Below are positions 56,395-64,000 of a stretch of DNA of 64,000 nucleotides, piece after piece. Below the pieces are notes generated by a model. That model saw only the letters and a program-made list of their open reading frames with translations, did not search any database and was not told the DNA's origin. The DNA is from Rubrimonas cliftonensis. Its GTDB lineage: Bacteria; Pseudomonadota; Alphaproteobacteria; Rhodobacterales; Rhodobacteraceae. Numbering within the stretch: the first letter of the stretch is position 1; each line of letters opens with the position of its first letter. The stretch covers positions 1 through 64,000 of the forward strand of contig NZ_FNQM01000008.1 in assembly GCF_900107585.1 (NCBI RefSeq), in the 5' to 3' direction. The translations under genes were made by a program, and so were the position numbers.

Positions 56395-56463
56395 TTGTTT
56401 TTCTACTTGCGGTTGTTTTTTGAGGTGAACGGGCGCCGGTTTGGCGCCGCTCAGAGCATCTGG

Positions 56464-56625
56464 TCAGAACAGAACGATGACGGCGAGCAGAGTGAGCGTA
56501 ACCCCGGAAAGCGCAACTTTCGATAGTGGGAACGCCTCTTCTCGTGAAAACGCGTATTCTTCGGCGTCGTGCATCCTGGCGTAGTCTACGGAAAGCTCGC
56601 CACTGCGTTGCGTGAAAGCGCTCAT
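56464..56625 (-). CDS. 53-aa single-span membrane peptide
   Basis: MSAFTQRSGELSVDYARMHD starts a 53-residue frame. Residues 1-34 are charged and soluble; residues 37-53 (VALSGVTLTLLAVIVLF) form one membrane span ending right at the stop. AGGAAC lies about 8 nt before the ATG. It is below usual size cut-offs. Function unknown; its site between VPLPA and sulfation genes may hint at envelope work. Confidence 0.55.
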   Translation of the reverse strand: MSAFTQRSGELSVDYARMHDAEEYAFSREEAFPLSKVALSGVTLTLLAVIVLF

Positions 56626-56791
56626 TGCCCTGTTCCTTGCGTCTGAGGATCGCCGCCCTGGTGCGTGGAACGCCGCACCTAAGTAAAGAAACGAGCCAGC
56701 GGTTGTCCCTTGGCGAGTCCATTATTATAAAAAATGGTTAAGTTGAGCAAGAAATTATGAAATCAATCAGCGGTTGCGCAAGTGGGATGCC

Positions 56792-57688
56792 TCAGTAATC
56801 GAAGCGCAGCAGCTCGACGCCGTCGAGCTGCGCGATCGCGTCGATGTCGCGGGCGTAGAGTGCGCGAAGCCGCTTCCTTTCCGTTGTGTCGAACGGCGCG
56901 AACGGCTCGGCGCCGGGCGGCGAAGGCGCGTTGAAGAGCTCGGCGACGCGGGCATTGCGCTCACGTGGCGGCAGGGAGGCGTCGAGGCGCTCGGCCGCGG
57001 GGACGGCGTCGGCGTGGGGTGCGCGGGTGCGGACCGGCGGCGTCACGTCTTCGAGGTCGCTGACGTCTACGCCGCACAGTGCGGAGAGTATATGGCCCTG
57101 CGCGGATCGGTAGTCCTCGTAGCGCCAGACGCGGATCTTCACGGCGGGCGCTGCTCGGCGCAGGCGCTTGAGATGCGCGGCCCAGCTCGGCGGTCGCGTG
57201 CGTACGGCCTCGCGCACCGTGTCGAATCCGCCTGGAACGACGCGCTCCCGCAGTATCTGCACATAGACCGAAGGCAGCATCGTTTCCCAGTAGCGCAATG
57301 AGAGGAAGACCTCCAGCCGGGCTCCGTCTCCTTCCAGGGAGGCGAAGGCGCGCATCCGGAGCCAGGCGCGTGGATAGATCGGCGAGGCCAGCGCATCCGG
57401 CGATGGCCCGAGCCAGTTCTCTTCGGAGACGACGACGGTCTGCGGGCCAGCGCGCAGCGGCGCGAGCGCGGCGTGGATGTGACGACGCATGGGCGCGCCG
57501 GCCGCCCAGAGACGCCAGTGCCGCATGCGGAGGTCCGGGAGCTGGTTGAGCCGGTTCACTTCCATGGGCAGGTAGTCCACGCCGCGTTCCAGAAGGCGCA
57601 TCCGGTTGTGCTCAAGCAGATCCTGAACATGGGTGGTCGCCGTCTTGTGGACGCCGAGGTGCATGCGCCAATCGCGCACAGGCTGCAT
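56792..57688 (-). CDS. PAPS-dependent sulfotransferase-like protein
   Basis: A 298-aa protein. The N-terminal [19 protein letters not shown] is the 5'-phosphosulfate-binding loop of the sulfotransferase family (residues 14-22 HKTATTHVQ). [10 protein letters not shown] and the later [17 protein letters not shown] fit the 3'-phosphate-binding part. GGGGAAG precedes the ATG. It diverges from the ATP sulfurylase/APS kinase gene, which makes its donor PAPS. The acceptor is probably a sugar of the surface polymer (inference). Confidence 0.8.
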   Translation of the reverse strand: MQPVRDWRMHLGVHKTATTHVQDLLEHNRMRLLERGVDYLPMEVNRLNQLPDLRMRHWRLWAAGAPMRRHIHAALAPLRAGPQTVVVSEENWLGPSPDALASPIYPRAWLRMRAFASLEGDGARLEVFLSLRYWETMLPSVYVQILRERVVPGGFDTVREAVRTRPPSWAAHLKRLRRAAPAVKIRVWRYEDYRSAQGHILSALCGVDVSDLEDVTPPVRTRAPHADAVPAAERLDASLPPRERNARVAELFNAPSPPGAEPFAPFDTTERKRLRALYARDIDAIAQLDGVELLRFDY

Positions 57689-57852
57689 CGCGCTTCCCCT
57701 GCCTCCTCCGCAGACGTCCGTTAGTGGCGTCGGGCGCGGCCTGCAAGTCGCAGCTTCAGCGCAGAGTCGCCATTAACGACTTGTCAGCGTTGCATTGTGC
57801 TTTTTTGCCGGGCAGAGGTGTGGCGCACGCCCGCAGCGCCAACGGAGACCTC

Positions 57853-59568
57853 ATGTCCGACGTTCTGTCCAACACCGATCCGATCGCTGAGCTCTTCGTC
57901 TCGCCCGAAAGCGCCGTCAAGATGAAGCGCGAGGCGGCCGATCTGGTCGGGTGGGATCTCACGCCCCGCCAGCTCTGCGATCTGGAGCTGTTGATGAACG
58001 GCGGCTTCAACCCGCTGCGCGGCTTTCTGGGGCAGGCGGACTATGACGGCGTGCTGGAGCGGATGCGCCTGGCCAGCGGCCGGCTCTGGCCGATCCCCGT
58101 GACGCTCGACGTCCCGGCGGCCTTCGCGGAGCGGATCGAGATCGGGCAGGACGTCGCCCTGCGCGACCCCGAGGGCGTGCCGCTCGCCATCCTCTCGGTC
58201 AGCGACAAGTGGACCCCCGACAAGGCGCGCGAGGCGGCGGCGGTGTTCGGCGCCGACGACCGCGCCCACCCGGCGGTCTCCTACCTGCATGATCGGGCGG
58301 GGGAGGTCTATCTCGGCGGGCCGGTGACAGGGATCGCGGCGCCGACGCATTACGACTATCGCGCCCGGCGCGACACGCCCAACGAGCTGCGGGCGCTGTT
58401 CCGCAAGCTCGGCTGGCGCAAGATCGTGGCGTTCCAGACGCGCAATCCGCTGCATCGCGCCCACCAGGAGCTGACCTTCCGCGCCGCGCGCGAGGCCCAG
58501 GCGAACCTGCTGATCCATCCCGTGGTCGGGCTGACGAAGCCGGGCGACATCGACCACTTCACCCGCGTGCGCTGCTACGAGGCCGTGCTCGACAAGTATC
58601 CCGCCTCGACCACGCACCTGTCGCTGCTCAACCTCGCAATGCGCATGGCCGGCCCGCGCGAGGCCGTGTGGCACGGGCTGATCCGCAAGAACCACGGCGT
58701 GACGCACTTCATCGTCGGCCGCGACCACGCCGGGCCCGGCAAGAACAGTCAGGGAGAGGACTTCTACGGTCCCTACGACGCCCAGGATCTGTTCGCCGAG
58801 CACCAGGCCGAGATCGGCGTCGAGATGGTGCCGTTCAAGCAGATGGTCTACGTCGATGAGCGCGCGCAGTATTTCCCCTCCGACGAGGTGGAGAAGGGGC
58901 TGACCGTGCTCAGCATCTCCGGCACCGAGCTGCGCCGCCGCCTGCGCGAGGGGCTGGAGATACCCGACTGGTTCTCCTACCCGGAGGTGGTCGCCGAGCT
59001 GCGCCGGACCTCGCCGCCGCGCGCCAGGCAGGGCTTCACCGTGTTCTTCACGGGCCTCAGCGGCTCCGGCAAGTCGACCATCGCCAACGCGCTCATGGTG
59101 AAGCTGATGGAGCTGGGCGGACGCCCGGTCACGCTGCTCGACGGCGACGTGGTCCGCAAGCACCTGTCCTCGGAGCTCGGCTTCTCCAAGGAGCACCGCG
59201 ACATCAACATCCGCCGCATCGGCTATGTCGCCTCCGAGATCACCAAGAACGGCGGCATCGCGATCTGCGCGCCCATCGCGCCCTACGCCGCCACCCGCGC
59301 CGGCGTGCGCGAGATGGTCGAGGCCTTCGGCGCCTTCGTCGAGGTGCATGTCGCGACGCCGCTGGAGGAATGCGAGCGGCGCGACCGCAAGGGCCTCTAC
59401 AAGCTCGCCCGCGAAGGCAAGATCAAGGAGTTCACCGGCATCTCGGACCCCTACGAGGAGCCGGGGGCCCCCGAGCTGCGGGTGGAGACCGTCAGCGTGA
59501 CGCCCGACGACTGCGCCCAGGAGGTGATGCTCAAGCTCGAGCAGCTCGGCCTCATCGGCGTGGCCTGA
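57853..59568 (+). CDS. Bifunctional ATP sulfurylase/adenylylsulfate kinase
   Basis: A 571-aa fusion making PAPS from sulfate and ATP. Residues about 1-390 are ATP sulfurylase ([13 protein letters not shown] at about 195, [23 protein letters not shown]). Residues about 395-571 are APS kinase with P-loop GLSGSGKST (about 401-409), [11 protein letters not shown] and [15 protein letters not shown]. The start at 57853 follows GGAG; the frame reaches back to 57724. Together with the sulfotransferase and CysQ it forms a sulfation module. Confidence 0.95.
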   Translation: MSDVLSNTDPIAELFVSPESAVKMKREAADLVGWDLTPRQLCDLELLMNGGFNPLRGFLGQADYDGVLERMRLASGRLWPIPVTLDVPAAFAERIEIGQDVALRDPEGVPLAILSVSDKWTPDKAREAAAVFGADDRAHPAVSYLHDRAGEVYLGGPVTGIAAPTHYDYRARRDTPNELRALFRKLGWRKIVAFQTRNPLHRAHQELTFRAAREAQANLLIHPVVGLTKPGDIDHFTRVRCYEAVLDKYPASTTHLSLLNLAMRMAGPREAVWHGLIRKNHGVTHFIVGRDHAGPGKNSQGEDFYGPYDAQDLFAEHQAEIGVEMVPFKQMVYVDERAQYFPSDEVEKGLTVLSISGTELRRRLREGLEIPDWFSYPEVVAELRRTSPPRARQGFTVFFTGLSGSGKSTIANALMVKLMELGGRPVTLLDGDVVRKHLSSELGFSKEHRDINIRRIGYVASEITKNGGIAICAPIAPYAATRAGVREMVEAFGAFVEVHVATPLEECERRDRKGLYKLAREGKIKEFTGISDPYEEPGAPELRVETVSVTPDDCAQEVMLKLEQLGLIGVA

Positions 59569-59619
59569 CCGCGCGGCGACGTTCGCCGCAAGCCGGACCG
59601 AACTGCGAGAGGATGCGCC

Positions 59620-59769
59620 ATGATCTCCCACCACCGCCATCGCGACATCGGTCCGGCATGCCCGGCCGACCCCGGCCCGCGCGACCATTGCGACGGCGCG
59701 GCGGCTCTCGGCTGTCGCTTCGACGCGGACGAAGCAGCCTGGCGGCCCGATCCGGTCGGGGCCGCCTGA
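59620..59769 (+). CDS. Possible 49-aa leader peptide coupled to cysQ
   Basis: MISHHRHRDIGPACPADPGP begins a 49-codon frame after GAGAGG, whose TGA overlaps the cysQ ATG (TGATG). It is His- and Cys-containing near the start. The tight overlap suggests translational coupling, but codon bias alone cannot prove it is made. Confidence 0.35.
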   Translation: MISHHRHRDIGPACPADPGPRDHCDGAAALGCRFDADEAAWRPDPVGAA

Positions 59770-60596
59770 TGCGCGACGCCGCCATGGCCGCGGTCCTGCG
59801 GCGGCTGGCCGTCGCCGCCGGCGCGGAGATCCTGCGCGTGCGCGCCGGCGCGCGCCTCGAGACGCGGGAGAAGGACGACCGCAGCCCGGTGACGGCGGCC
59901 GATCTCGCCGCCGACCGCGTCATCCGCGCCGGGCTCGCCGAGGCCTACCCCGACATCCCCGTGGTGAGCGAGGAGAGCGACGAGGCGCGCGACATCGCCG
60001 GGGACCGGCCGTTCTTCCTCGTGGACCCGCTCGACGGCACCAGGGAGTTCCTGAAGGGCTCCGACCAGTTCACCGTCAACATCGCCCTGATCGAGGGCGG
60101 GGCGCCGGCGGCCGGCGTGGTCGCCGCGCCCGCGGCGGCGCGGCTCTACGCCACCGCGCCGGGCGGCGGGGCCGTGGCCGAGACCGGCGCCGTCGACCCC
60201 GACGCGCCGGGAGATGTCCGTCCGATCGCCTCGAAGGTGGCCGACCCGACGGCGCTGCGCGCGGTCGCCTCCGCCTCGCATCGCGACGCCGAGACCGACG
60301 CGTGGCTGGCGCGGCATCCCGTGGCGCGGACCGTCGCGGCCGGTTCCTCGCTCAAGTTCTGCCTGATCGCCGCGGGGGAGGCCGACGTCTATCCCCGCTT
60401 CGGCCCGACGATGCAGTGGGACACCGCGGCCGGCCATGCGGTTCTGGCCGCGGCGGGCGGCGCGACGCTGCGGCTCGACCGCGCCGGCGCGCCGCTGCGC
60501 TACGGCCGCGGCGCCGGCGCCGACGCGGACTGGCTCAACCCCGGCTTCGTCGCCTCGGCGGCGGGCTTTGTCGTCGGAACCGACCGGGAAGCCTGA
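59769..60596 (+). CDS. cysQ: 3'(2'),5'-bisphosphate nucleotidase
   Basis: A 275-aa inositol-monophosphatase-fold enzyme that hydrolyses PAP (and PAPS), removing the by-product of sulfotransferases. Motifs are SPVTAADLAAD, VVSEES, the metal site FFLVDPLDGTREFLKG and MQWDTAAGHAVL. It is downstream of the PAPS synthase on the same strand. A copy of its 3' end recurs near 61836, upstream of the oxidoreductase. Confidence 0.94.
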   Translation: MRDAAMAAVLRRLAVAAGAEILRVRAGARLETREKDDRSPVTAADLAADRVIRAGLAEAYPDIPVVSEESDEARDIAGDRPFFLVDPLDGTREFLKGSDQFTVNIALIEGGAPAAGVVAAPAAARLYATAPGGGAVAETGAVDPDAPGDVRPIASKVADPTALRAVASASHRDAETDAWLARHPVARTVAAGSSLKFCLIAAGEADVYPRFGPTMQWDTAAGHAVLAAAGGATLRLDRAGAPLRYGRGAGADADWLNPGFVASAAGFVVGTDREA

Positions 60597-60619
60597 AGAC
60601 GTTCAAGAAGGGCGGTCAC
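60511..60619. repeat. cysQ 3'-end/junction sequence, copy A
   Basis: GGCTCAACCCCGGCTTCG, then GACCGGGAAG and ACGTTCAAGAAGGGCGGTCA, recur with changes at 61836-61924. The end of copy A corresponds to the ribosome site and start of the oxidoreductase, with ATG replaced by ACG. Confidence 0.75.
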
Positions 60620-60724
60620 GGGGATCGGACCGGCGGCGCGTCTGACGGCCCGTGACTGGGACGCTCGCGCCTTCCGGCGATTGCCCTCGGGCCGCCAAGT
60701 CGGCGCGGTCCGGCGCGAGCGGCT

Positions 60725-61534
60725 TCACGCGACGCGGCGGCGGACCCGGCCTACGAGCGTTAGCGCCGCCGCCGCCGTGGCGAGACCGACCATGCCGCCG
60801 GGTAGCGGGATGGGGGCGACGAGGGCGGGTGAAACGCGAATGTTAATTTGAGATAAATTTGAAAAATCATTACCATCTGACCCAACTTGCACACCATTTA
60901 TATAAAAACTAGAGTTATACAGGCCAGCTCTGTCCCAGTAGGTTCCAATAAATCCAATATTGTCAAGTAATATAGAAAACTTTATAGAATCGTCAATCTT
61001 GGTATAATCCAGCAAAACACCAGGGACGCCATGCAAGTATTCATTTAGGCTGCTTGCTAAAAAAAACTTTTCAAAACGGACAATGGAATCGCCATTCAAA
61101 GTGTAGTCGACAGAGCTTGCTCCGGTGCGTTCATTAGCGTAAAATTCACCGAGTGGAGGAAAAAAGGCTACAGAACTTACAGATTTGAAATTATAGTCCC
61201 GCACTTCTTCATCAAAGCCACCCTCGTCGGCATAGTAAAATTGACAGCCTGTTCCAAAAAAACCATAATCACATATAGACCTTGCGCTCGCCGTGACAGG
61301 TCCATCAAAATCAATAATCGAAAATGTAGGCGACGTATCAAATTCGAATGAAACAGTATCGCCTACGCGAACATCATAATTGTTGCCTGAAGATGGCGGA
61401 AGCGTCGAATCCTCACGCTCCAGCCCGAAAACACCGTGAACGAAGCGATAGTGAGCGGCTTGCGCGCCGTTCATCGTCCAGAGCGCAAGGACGGTGGCGA
61501 TCACCATGAATCTGCACAACATCAGCGGCCCCAT
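60725..61534 (-). CDS. AT-rich sorting-tail (PEP/VPLPA-CTERM-like) protein
   Basis: About 269 aa from the ATG at 61534; upstream (61576) and downstream (61522) ATGs are also possible and no good ribosome site is seen. The signal peptide is VIATVLALWTMNGAQA. The body (about residues 27-235) is AT-rich, unlike every neighbour, with four Cys-poor beta-type stretches (VRVGDTVSFEFDTSPTFSII). The tail (240-269) has PIPLPGGMVGLA, a hydrophobic span and RVRRR, and is GC-rich like the host. It is therefore probably a chimera of a foreign body and a native sorting tail. Function unknown. Confidence 0.75.
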   Translation of the reverse strand: MGPLMLCRFMVIATVLALWTMNGAQAAHYRFVHGVFGLEREDSTLPPSSGNNYDVRVGDTVSFEFDTSPTFSIIDFDGPVTASARSICDYGFFGTGCQFYYADEGGFDEEVRDYNFKSVSSVAFFPPLGEFYANERTGASSVDYTLNGDSIVRFEKFFLASSLNEYLHGVPGVLLDYTKIDDSIKFSILLDNIGFIGTYWDRAGLYNSSFYINGVQVGSDGNDFSNLSQINIRVSPALVAPIPLPGGMVGLATAAAALTLVGRVRRRVA

Positions 61535-61589
61535 AAAATCAAAATGATCATTGTCAATCATCATCATGAAATTCATCGGTTGTCAACCG

Positions 61590-61835
61590 TGACGAAGCGG
61601 AGGGTCGGCGGCGCGCCGCTGCGCGGATCCTCGTCGCGGGCGCGCCGCCTCGCCCTCCCCGCTTCGCGACGTGTTTGCCGCGACACCGGCGCCGCAGTCT
61701 CGAACCTGCGCCGGGGATGCCCGCCCGGGACCGGCCGGCGCGCGCGCCGTGTCGCCTTACGTGGCCGCGGGAGTTGCGCCGCGCCGCTCCAGACGCGATG
61801 AAAGGGCGCGCGACGCCCGCGCCGGGGGGCTGGGC
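61590..61835. other. GC-rich gap before the duplicated junction
   Basis: Together with flanks this makes 346 bp without a convincing gene (61577-61923). CGGTTGTCAACCG (61577-61589), an inverted repeat with 6-bp arms, borders the AT-rich gene. The rest is GC-rich with no recognisable feature up to the repeat at 61836. Confidence 0.4.
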
Positions 61836-61924
61836 GGCAGGCGGCGCCGATGCAGGCCGGCTCAACCCCGGCTTCGCGGCCGGGACCGGGCGGGAAGTCC
61901 GAACACGTTCGAGAGGGGCGGTCA
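61836..61924. repeat. cysQ 3'-end/junction sequence, copy B
   Basis: Read on the plus strand in the oxidoreductase frame it gives GGADAGRLNPGF and GTGREV, matching DADWLNPGF and GTDREA at the CysQ C-terminus, with about 20 bp missing. It ends in GAGAGGGGCGGTC just before the oxidoreductase ATG. Confidence 0.75.
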
Positions 61925-63003
61925 TGGCGTTCAGGTGGGCGATCCTCGGGACCGGGCCGGTGGCCCGGAAATTCGCGCTGGGGCTGCGCGCGGCGCAGGA
62001 CGCCGCGGCCGTGGTGGTCGCCTCGCGCGACCCCGCCAGGGCGCGCGCCTTCGCCGCGTCGCTCGGCGTCGCGCGCGCCGTCGACAGCTACGAGGAGGCG
62101 GTCGAGGCCGAGGTCGACGCCGTCTACGTCGCCACGCCGGTCCACCTGCGGCGCGCCCACGCGGCGCTGTGCCTGGCGCGCGGCCGCCCCGCGCTGCTGG
62201 AAAAACCCTTCGCCGGCGCGGCCGCCGAGGCCGAGGCGATCGCGACGGCGGCGCGGGAGGCGGGCGTGTTCTGCATGGAGGGGATGTGGACGCGCTTCAC
62301 GCCGCTGGCGCGCCGGCTTGCGGCCCTGCGCGAGGAGGGCGCGCTCGGCGCGGTGCGGCTTGTCGAGGGGGCGTTCTGCGTTGCCGAGCGGCCCGACCCC
62401 GCCGGCTCGCTGTTTCGCGCGCAGGACGGCGGCGCGCTGCTGCACCGGGGCGTCTATCCGCTGTCGCTGGCGAGCATGCTGATGGGGCCGCCGGTCTCGG
62501 CGACCGCGACGGCGACGCTGGGCGAGACCGGCGTCGACGAGGACTGCGCCGTTCTCGCCCGCCACGCGAACGGCGGGATCTCGGTCTCGCGCGCCAGTCT
62601 GCGCGTGGACGCGCCGCTGGAGCTGCTGGCGGCCGGCGAGCGCGCCACGGCGCGGGTGTCGGCGCCGCTCTATCGGCCCAGCCGGATGCGGATCGCGAAG
62701 ACGGCGCCGCGCAGGGGGATGGGGGGCGGCGGCGGGCGGCTCGAGAAGCTGCGCGAAAGCGGCCTCGCGCAGGGCCTCCTGCAGCGGCTCGCCGCGCTGC
62801 GGCCCGAGCGGGGCGCGACCGTCTTCGCGCCCTTCGCCGGCAACGGTTACGGCCATCAGGCCGACGAGGTCCGCCGCTGCGTCGAGGCCGGGCTGACCGA
62901 AAGCCCCGTGATGCCGCTCGCCGAGAGCGTCGCGATCATCGCCGCCATGGATCAGGCCCGGGCCGCCTGGGGCGGCGGGCGGGACGATCACTCGAAGCGG
63001 TAG
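61924..63003 (+). CDS. Gfo/Idh/MocA-family oxidoreductase
   Basis: A 359-aa NAD(P)-dependent sugar oxidoreductase. The nucleotide loop is ILGTGPVARKFA (7-18), and E93-K94-P95 (LLEKPFAG) holds the catalytic lysine. The C-terminal beta sheet domain has GGALLHRGVYPLSLASML. GAGAGGGG lies upstream of the start at 61924; the frame extends to 61675 but that part is decayed cysQ sequence. The substrate is unknown, possibly a nucleotide sugar. It overlaps the convergent barrel gene by 16 bp. Confidence 0.88.
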   Translation: MAFRWAILGTGPVARKFALGLRAAQDAAAVVVASRDPARARAFAASLGVARAVDSYEEAVEAEVDAVYVATPVHLRRAHAALCLARGRPALLEKPFAGAAAEAEAIATAAREAGVFCMEGMWTRFTPLARRLAALREEGALGAVRLVEGAFCVAERPDPAGSLFRAQDGGALLHRGVYPLSLASMLMGPPVSATATATLGETGVDEDCAVLARHANGGISVSRASLRVDAPLELLAAGERATARVSAPLYRPSRMRIAKTAPRRGMGGGGGRLEKLRESGLAQGLLQRLAALRPERGATVFAPFAGNGYGHQADEVRRCVEAGLTESPVMPLAESVAIIAAMDQARAAWGGGRDDHSKR

Positions 63004-64000
63004 GACAGCTGCAGGAACACCGCGTTGGACAGGATGTCCTCGTCCTCCTCGCGCGAGGCGCGGAAGGTGTAGCCGAGCCGCGTCGACCAGTCCGCCGTCA
63101 GCGCGTAGCGGAACGACGGCGTGAGCGAGAGGGTCTGACGGTCTTCCGCGTCGCCGCCGAACACCGAGGAGCGCACCGTGGCGCGCCCGGCCAGCGACAG
63201 CGAGGCGCGCTGGGTCAGCTCGCGGTTGACGGCCACGCCGAGCGCGGAGACCGTCGCCACCTCGCCGTCCGAGCCCTGGTCGACGTCCTGGGAGAGCGAC
63301 GCCTCCACCGACCCGCGTTCGCCGGCGTAGGAGAAGGTGAGGCCGCCGACGACGCCGGGCGTCACGTCTTCGCCGTCGCCGCTGGTGAGCGATGCGCCGA
63401 GATTGCCGCCCAGGACGATCCGCTCCGTCGCGAGGTGGTCGAAGCCGAAGCGCAGCGAGAGCGACTGGCTCGCGCCGCTGTCGTCGGACTCGAACAGCCG
63501 CGCGCCGAGGGAACTGGTCAGCGTCGTCGCCTGCGTCGCGGCCCGGCGCAGCCCCAGATCGGCCCCGAAGGTCGTGTTGTTCGAAAGGTTGACCGTGTCC
63601 TCGGTGAAGATGCGGCCCCGCGCGAGCAGCCCGGCGGTCAGGCTATGCCGCGGATCGAGCAGCAGGCTGCCGTTCACCGCGCCGGAGACGTCGACCTGAA
63701 GCGCGTTCGCGCTGGTGGCGCCGCTGTCCTCGAACTGCGCGTCGCGCACGAAGTCGGGCGTCACGTTGAGGGAGGCCGCCAGGGTTCCGCGCCGGCCTCG
63801 GATATCGGCGCTGCTGCTCAGCCGCGGCAGCAGGGTGGGATCCTCGTCGTCGCCGACGCTGACGAAGCCGCGCACGCCGGGGGCGAAGATCACGGAGCCG
63901 CGCGGCGTCTCGGCGGCGAAGGAGAGCCCCAGATCGGTCACGGAGAAGGCGGCCGCGTCGCCGCCGTCGGCCTCGCGGTCGGGATTGTCCTCCAAGGTGA
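62988..64000 (-). CDS. Outer-membrane beta-barrel protein (partial, 5' end outside window)
   Basis: The last 337 or so residues of a protein whose start lies beyond base 64000; the TTG at 63995 is in frame but not convincing as a start. Alternating amphipathic strands run throughout (GTLAASLNVTPDFV, TTFGADLGLRRAA, QSLSLRFGFDHLA), ending in SNAVFLQLSYRFE, close to a typical barrel C-terminal strand with F near the end. Barrels of this type often accompany EPS loci, but the family is not certain. Confidence 0.75.
   Translation of the reverse strand, partial: TLEDNPDREADGGDAAAFSVTDLGLSFAAETPRGSVIFAPGVRGFVSVGDDEDPTLLPRLSSSADIRGRRGTLAASLNVTPDFVRDAQFEDSGATSANALQVDVSGAVNGSLLLDPRHSLTAGLLARGRIFTEDTVNLSNNTTFGADLGLRRAATQATTLTSSLGARLFESDDSGASQSLSLRFGFDHLATERIVLGGNLGASLTSGDGEDVTPGVVGGLTFSYAGERGSVEASLSQDVDQGSDGEVATVSALGVAVNRELTQRASLSLAGRATVRSSVFGGDAEDRQTLSLTPSFRYALTADWSTRLGYTFRASREEDEDILSNAVFLQLSYRFE

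Noticed and set aside
60597-60724. Short frame downstream of cysQ
   Set aside because: It corresponds to the vestigial oxidoreductase leader and has no coding character.

Overview
The window is very GC-rich and packed with genes. It reads as chromosome of a Rhodobacterales-like alphaproteobacterium, probably marine or saline; this is inferred from codon use, VPLPA-type sorting tails, acidic calcium-binding RTX proteins and gene style. I see no rRNA, tRNA or CRISPR array.

Region 1 (1-14028) is an array of seven RTX proteins: six on the minus strand and one divergent on the plus strand. Each has a different N-terminal head (nidogen/VCBS, trypsin-like protease with an EF-hand, choice-of-anchor L, CSLREA/glycine-rich/Calx-beta, and three I do not recognise). 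The six complete ones share an almost identical RTX and C-terminal secretion tail. A perfect CRP-type palindrome lies in the divergent promoter. No type I exporter is in the window.

Region 2 (14041-24194) makes UDP-GlcNAc and related sugar phosphates: a phosphohexomutase, glmM, glmU and glmS, plus an SLC13-type transporter, an SRPBCC protein, an intact PIN/Phd toxin-antitoxin pair and a decayed second one.

Region 3 (24220-34013) is a complete Tn7-type transposon, tnsABCDE, inserted 25 bp after the glmS stop codon. Both ends can be placed to the base: TGT...ACA termini, a 5-bp GCCCC target duplication, three overlapping TnsB-like sites at the right end and three spaced ones at the left end. 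The cargo is only a short tyrosine recombinase and a Uma2-family nuclease.

Region 4 (34099-54600) is an exopolysaccharide locus: UDP-glucuronate 4-epimerase, a beta-helix/PKD/LamG protein, rfbCBDA for dTDP-rhamnose, a TPR lipoprotein, glycosyltransferases, a polyprenyl-phosphate sugar transferase, an O-antigen-ligase-like protein, a flippase and UDP-glucose dehydrogenase.

Region 5 (54890-64000) joins surface sorting and sulfation: two convergent VPLPA-CTERM proteins with shared palindromic promoter motifs, a 53-aa membrane peptide, a sulfotransferase, a fused ATP sulfurylase/APS kinase, CysQ, an AT-rich sorting-tail protein with a GC-rich tail flanked by copies of the cysQ-oxidoreductase junction, a Gfo/Idh/MocA oxidoreductase and the end of an outer-membrane barrel gene. 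Together regions 2, 4 and 5 could supply precursors, assembly and sulfation for a rhamnose- and uronate-containing surface polysaccharide, while the RTX and VPLPA proteins would decorate the cell surface or matrix.
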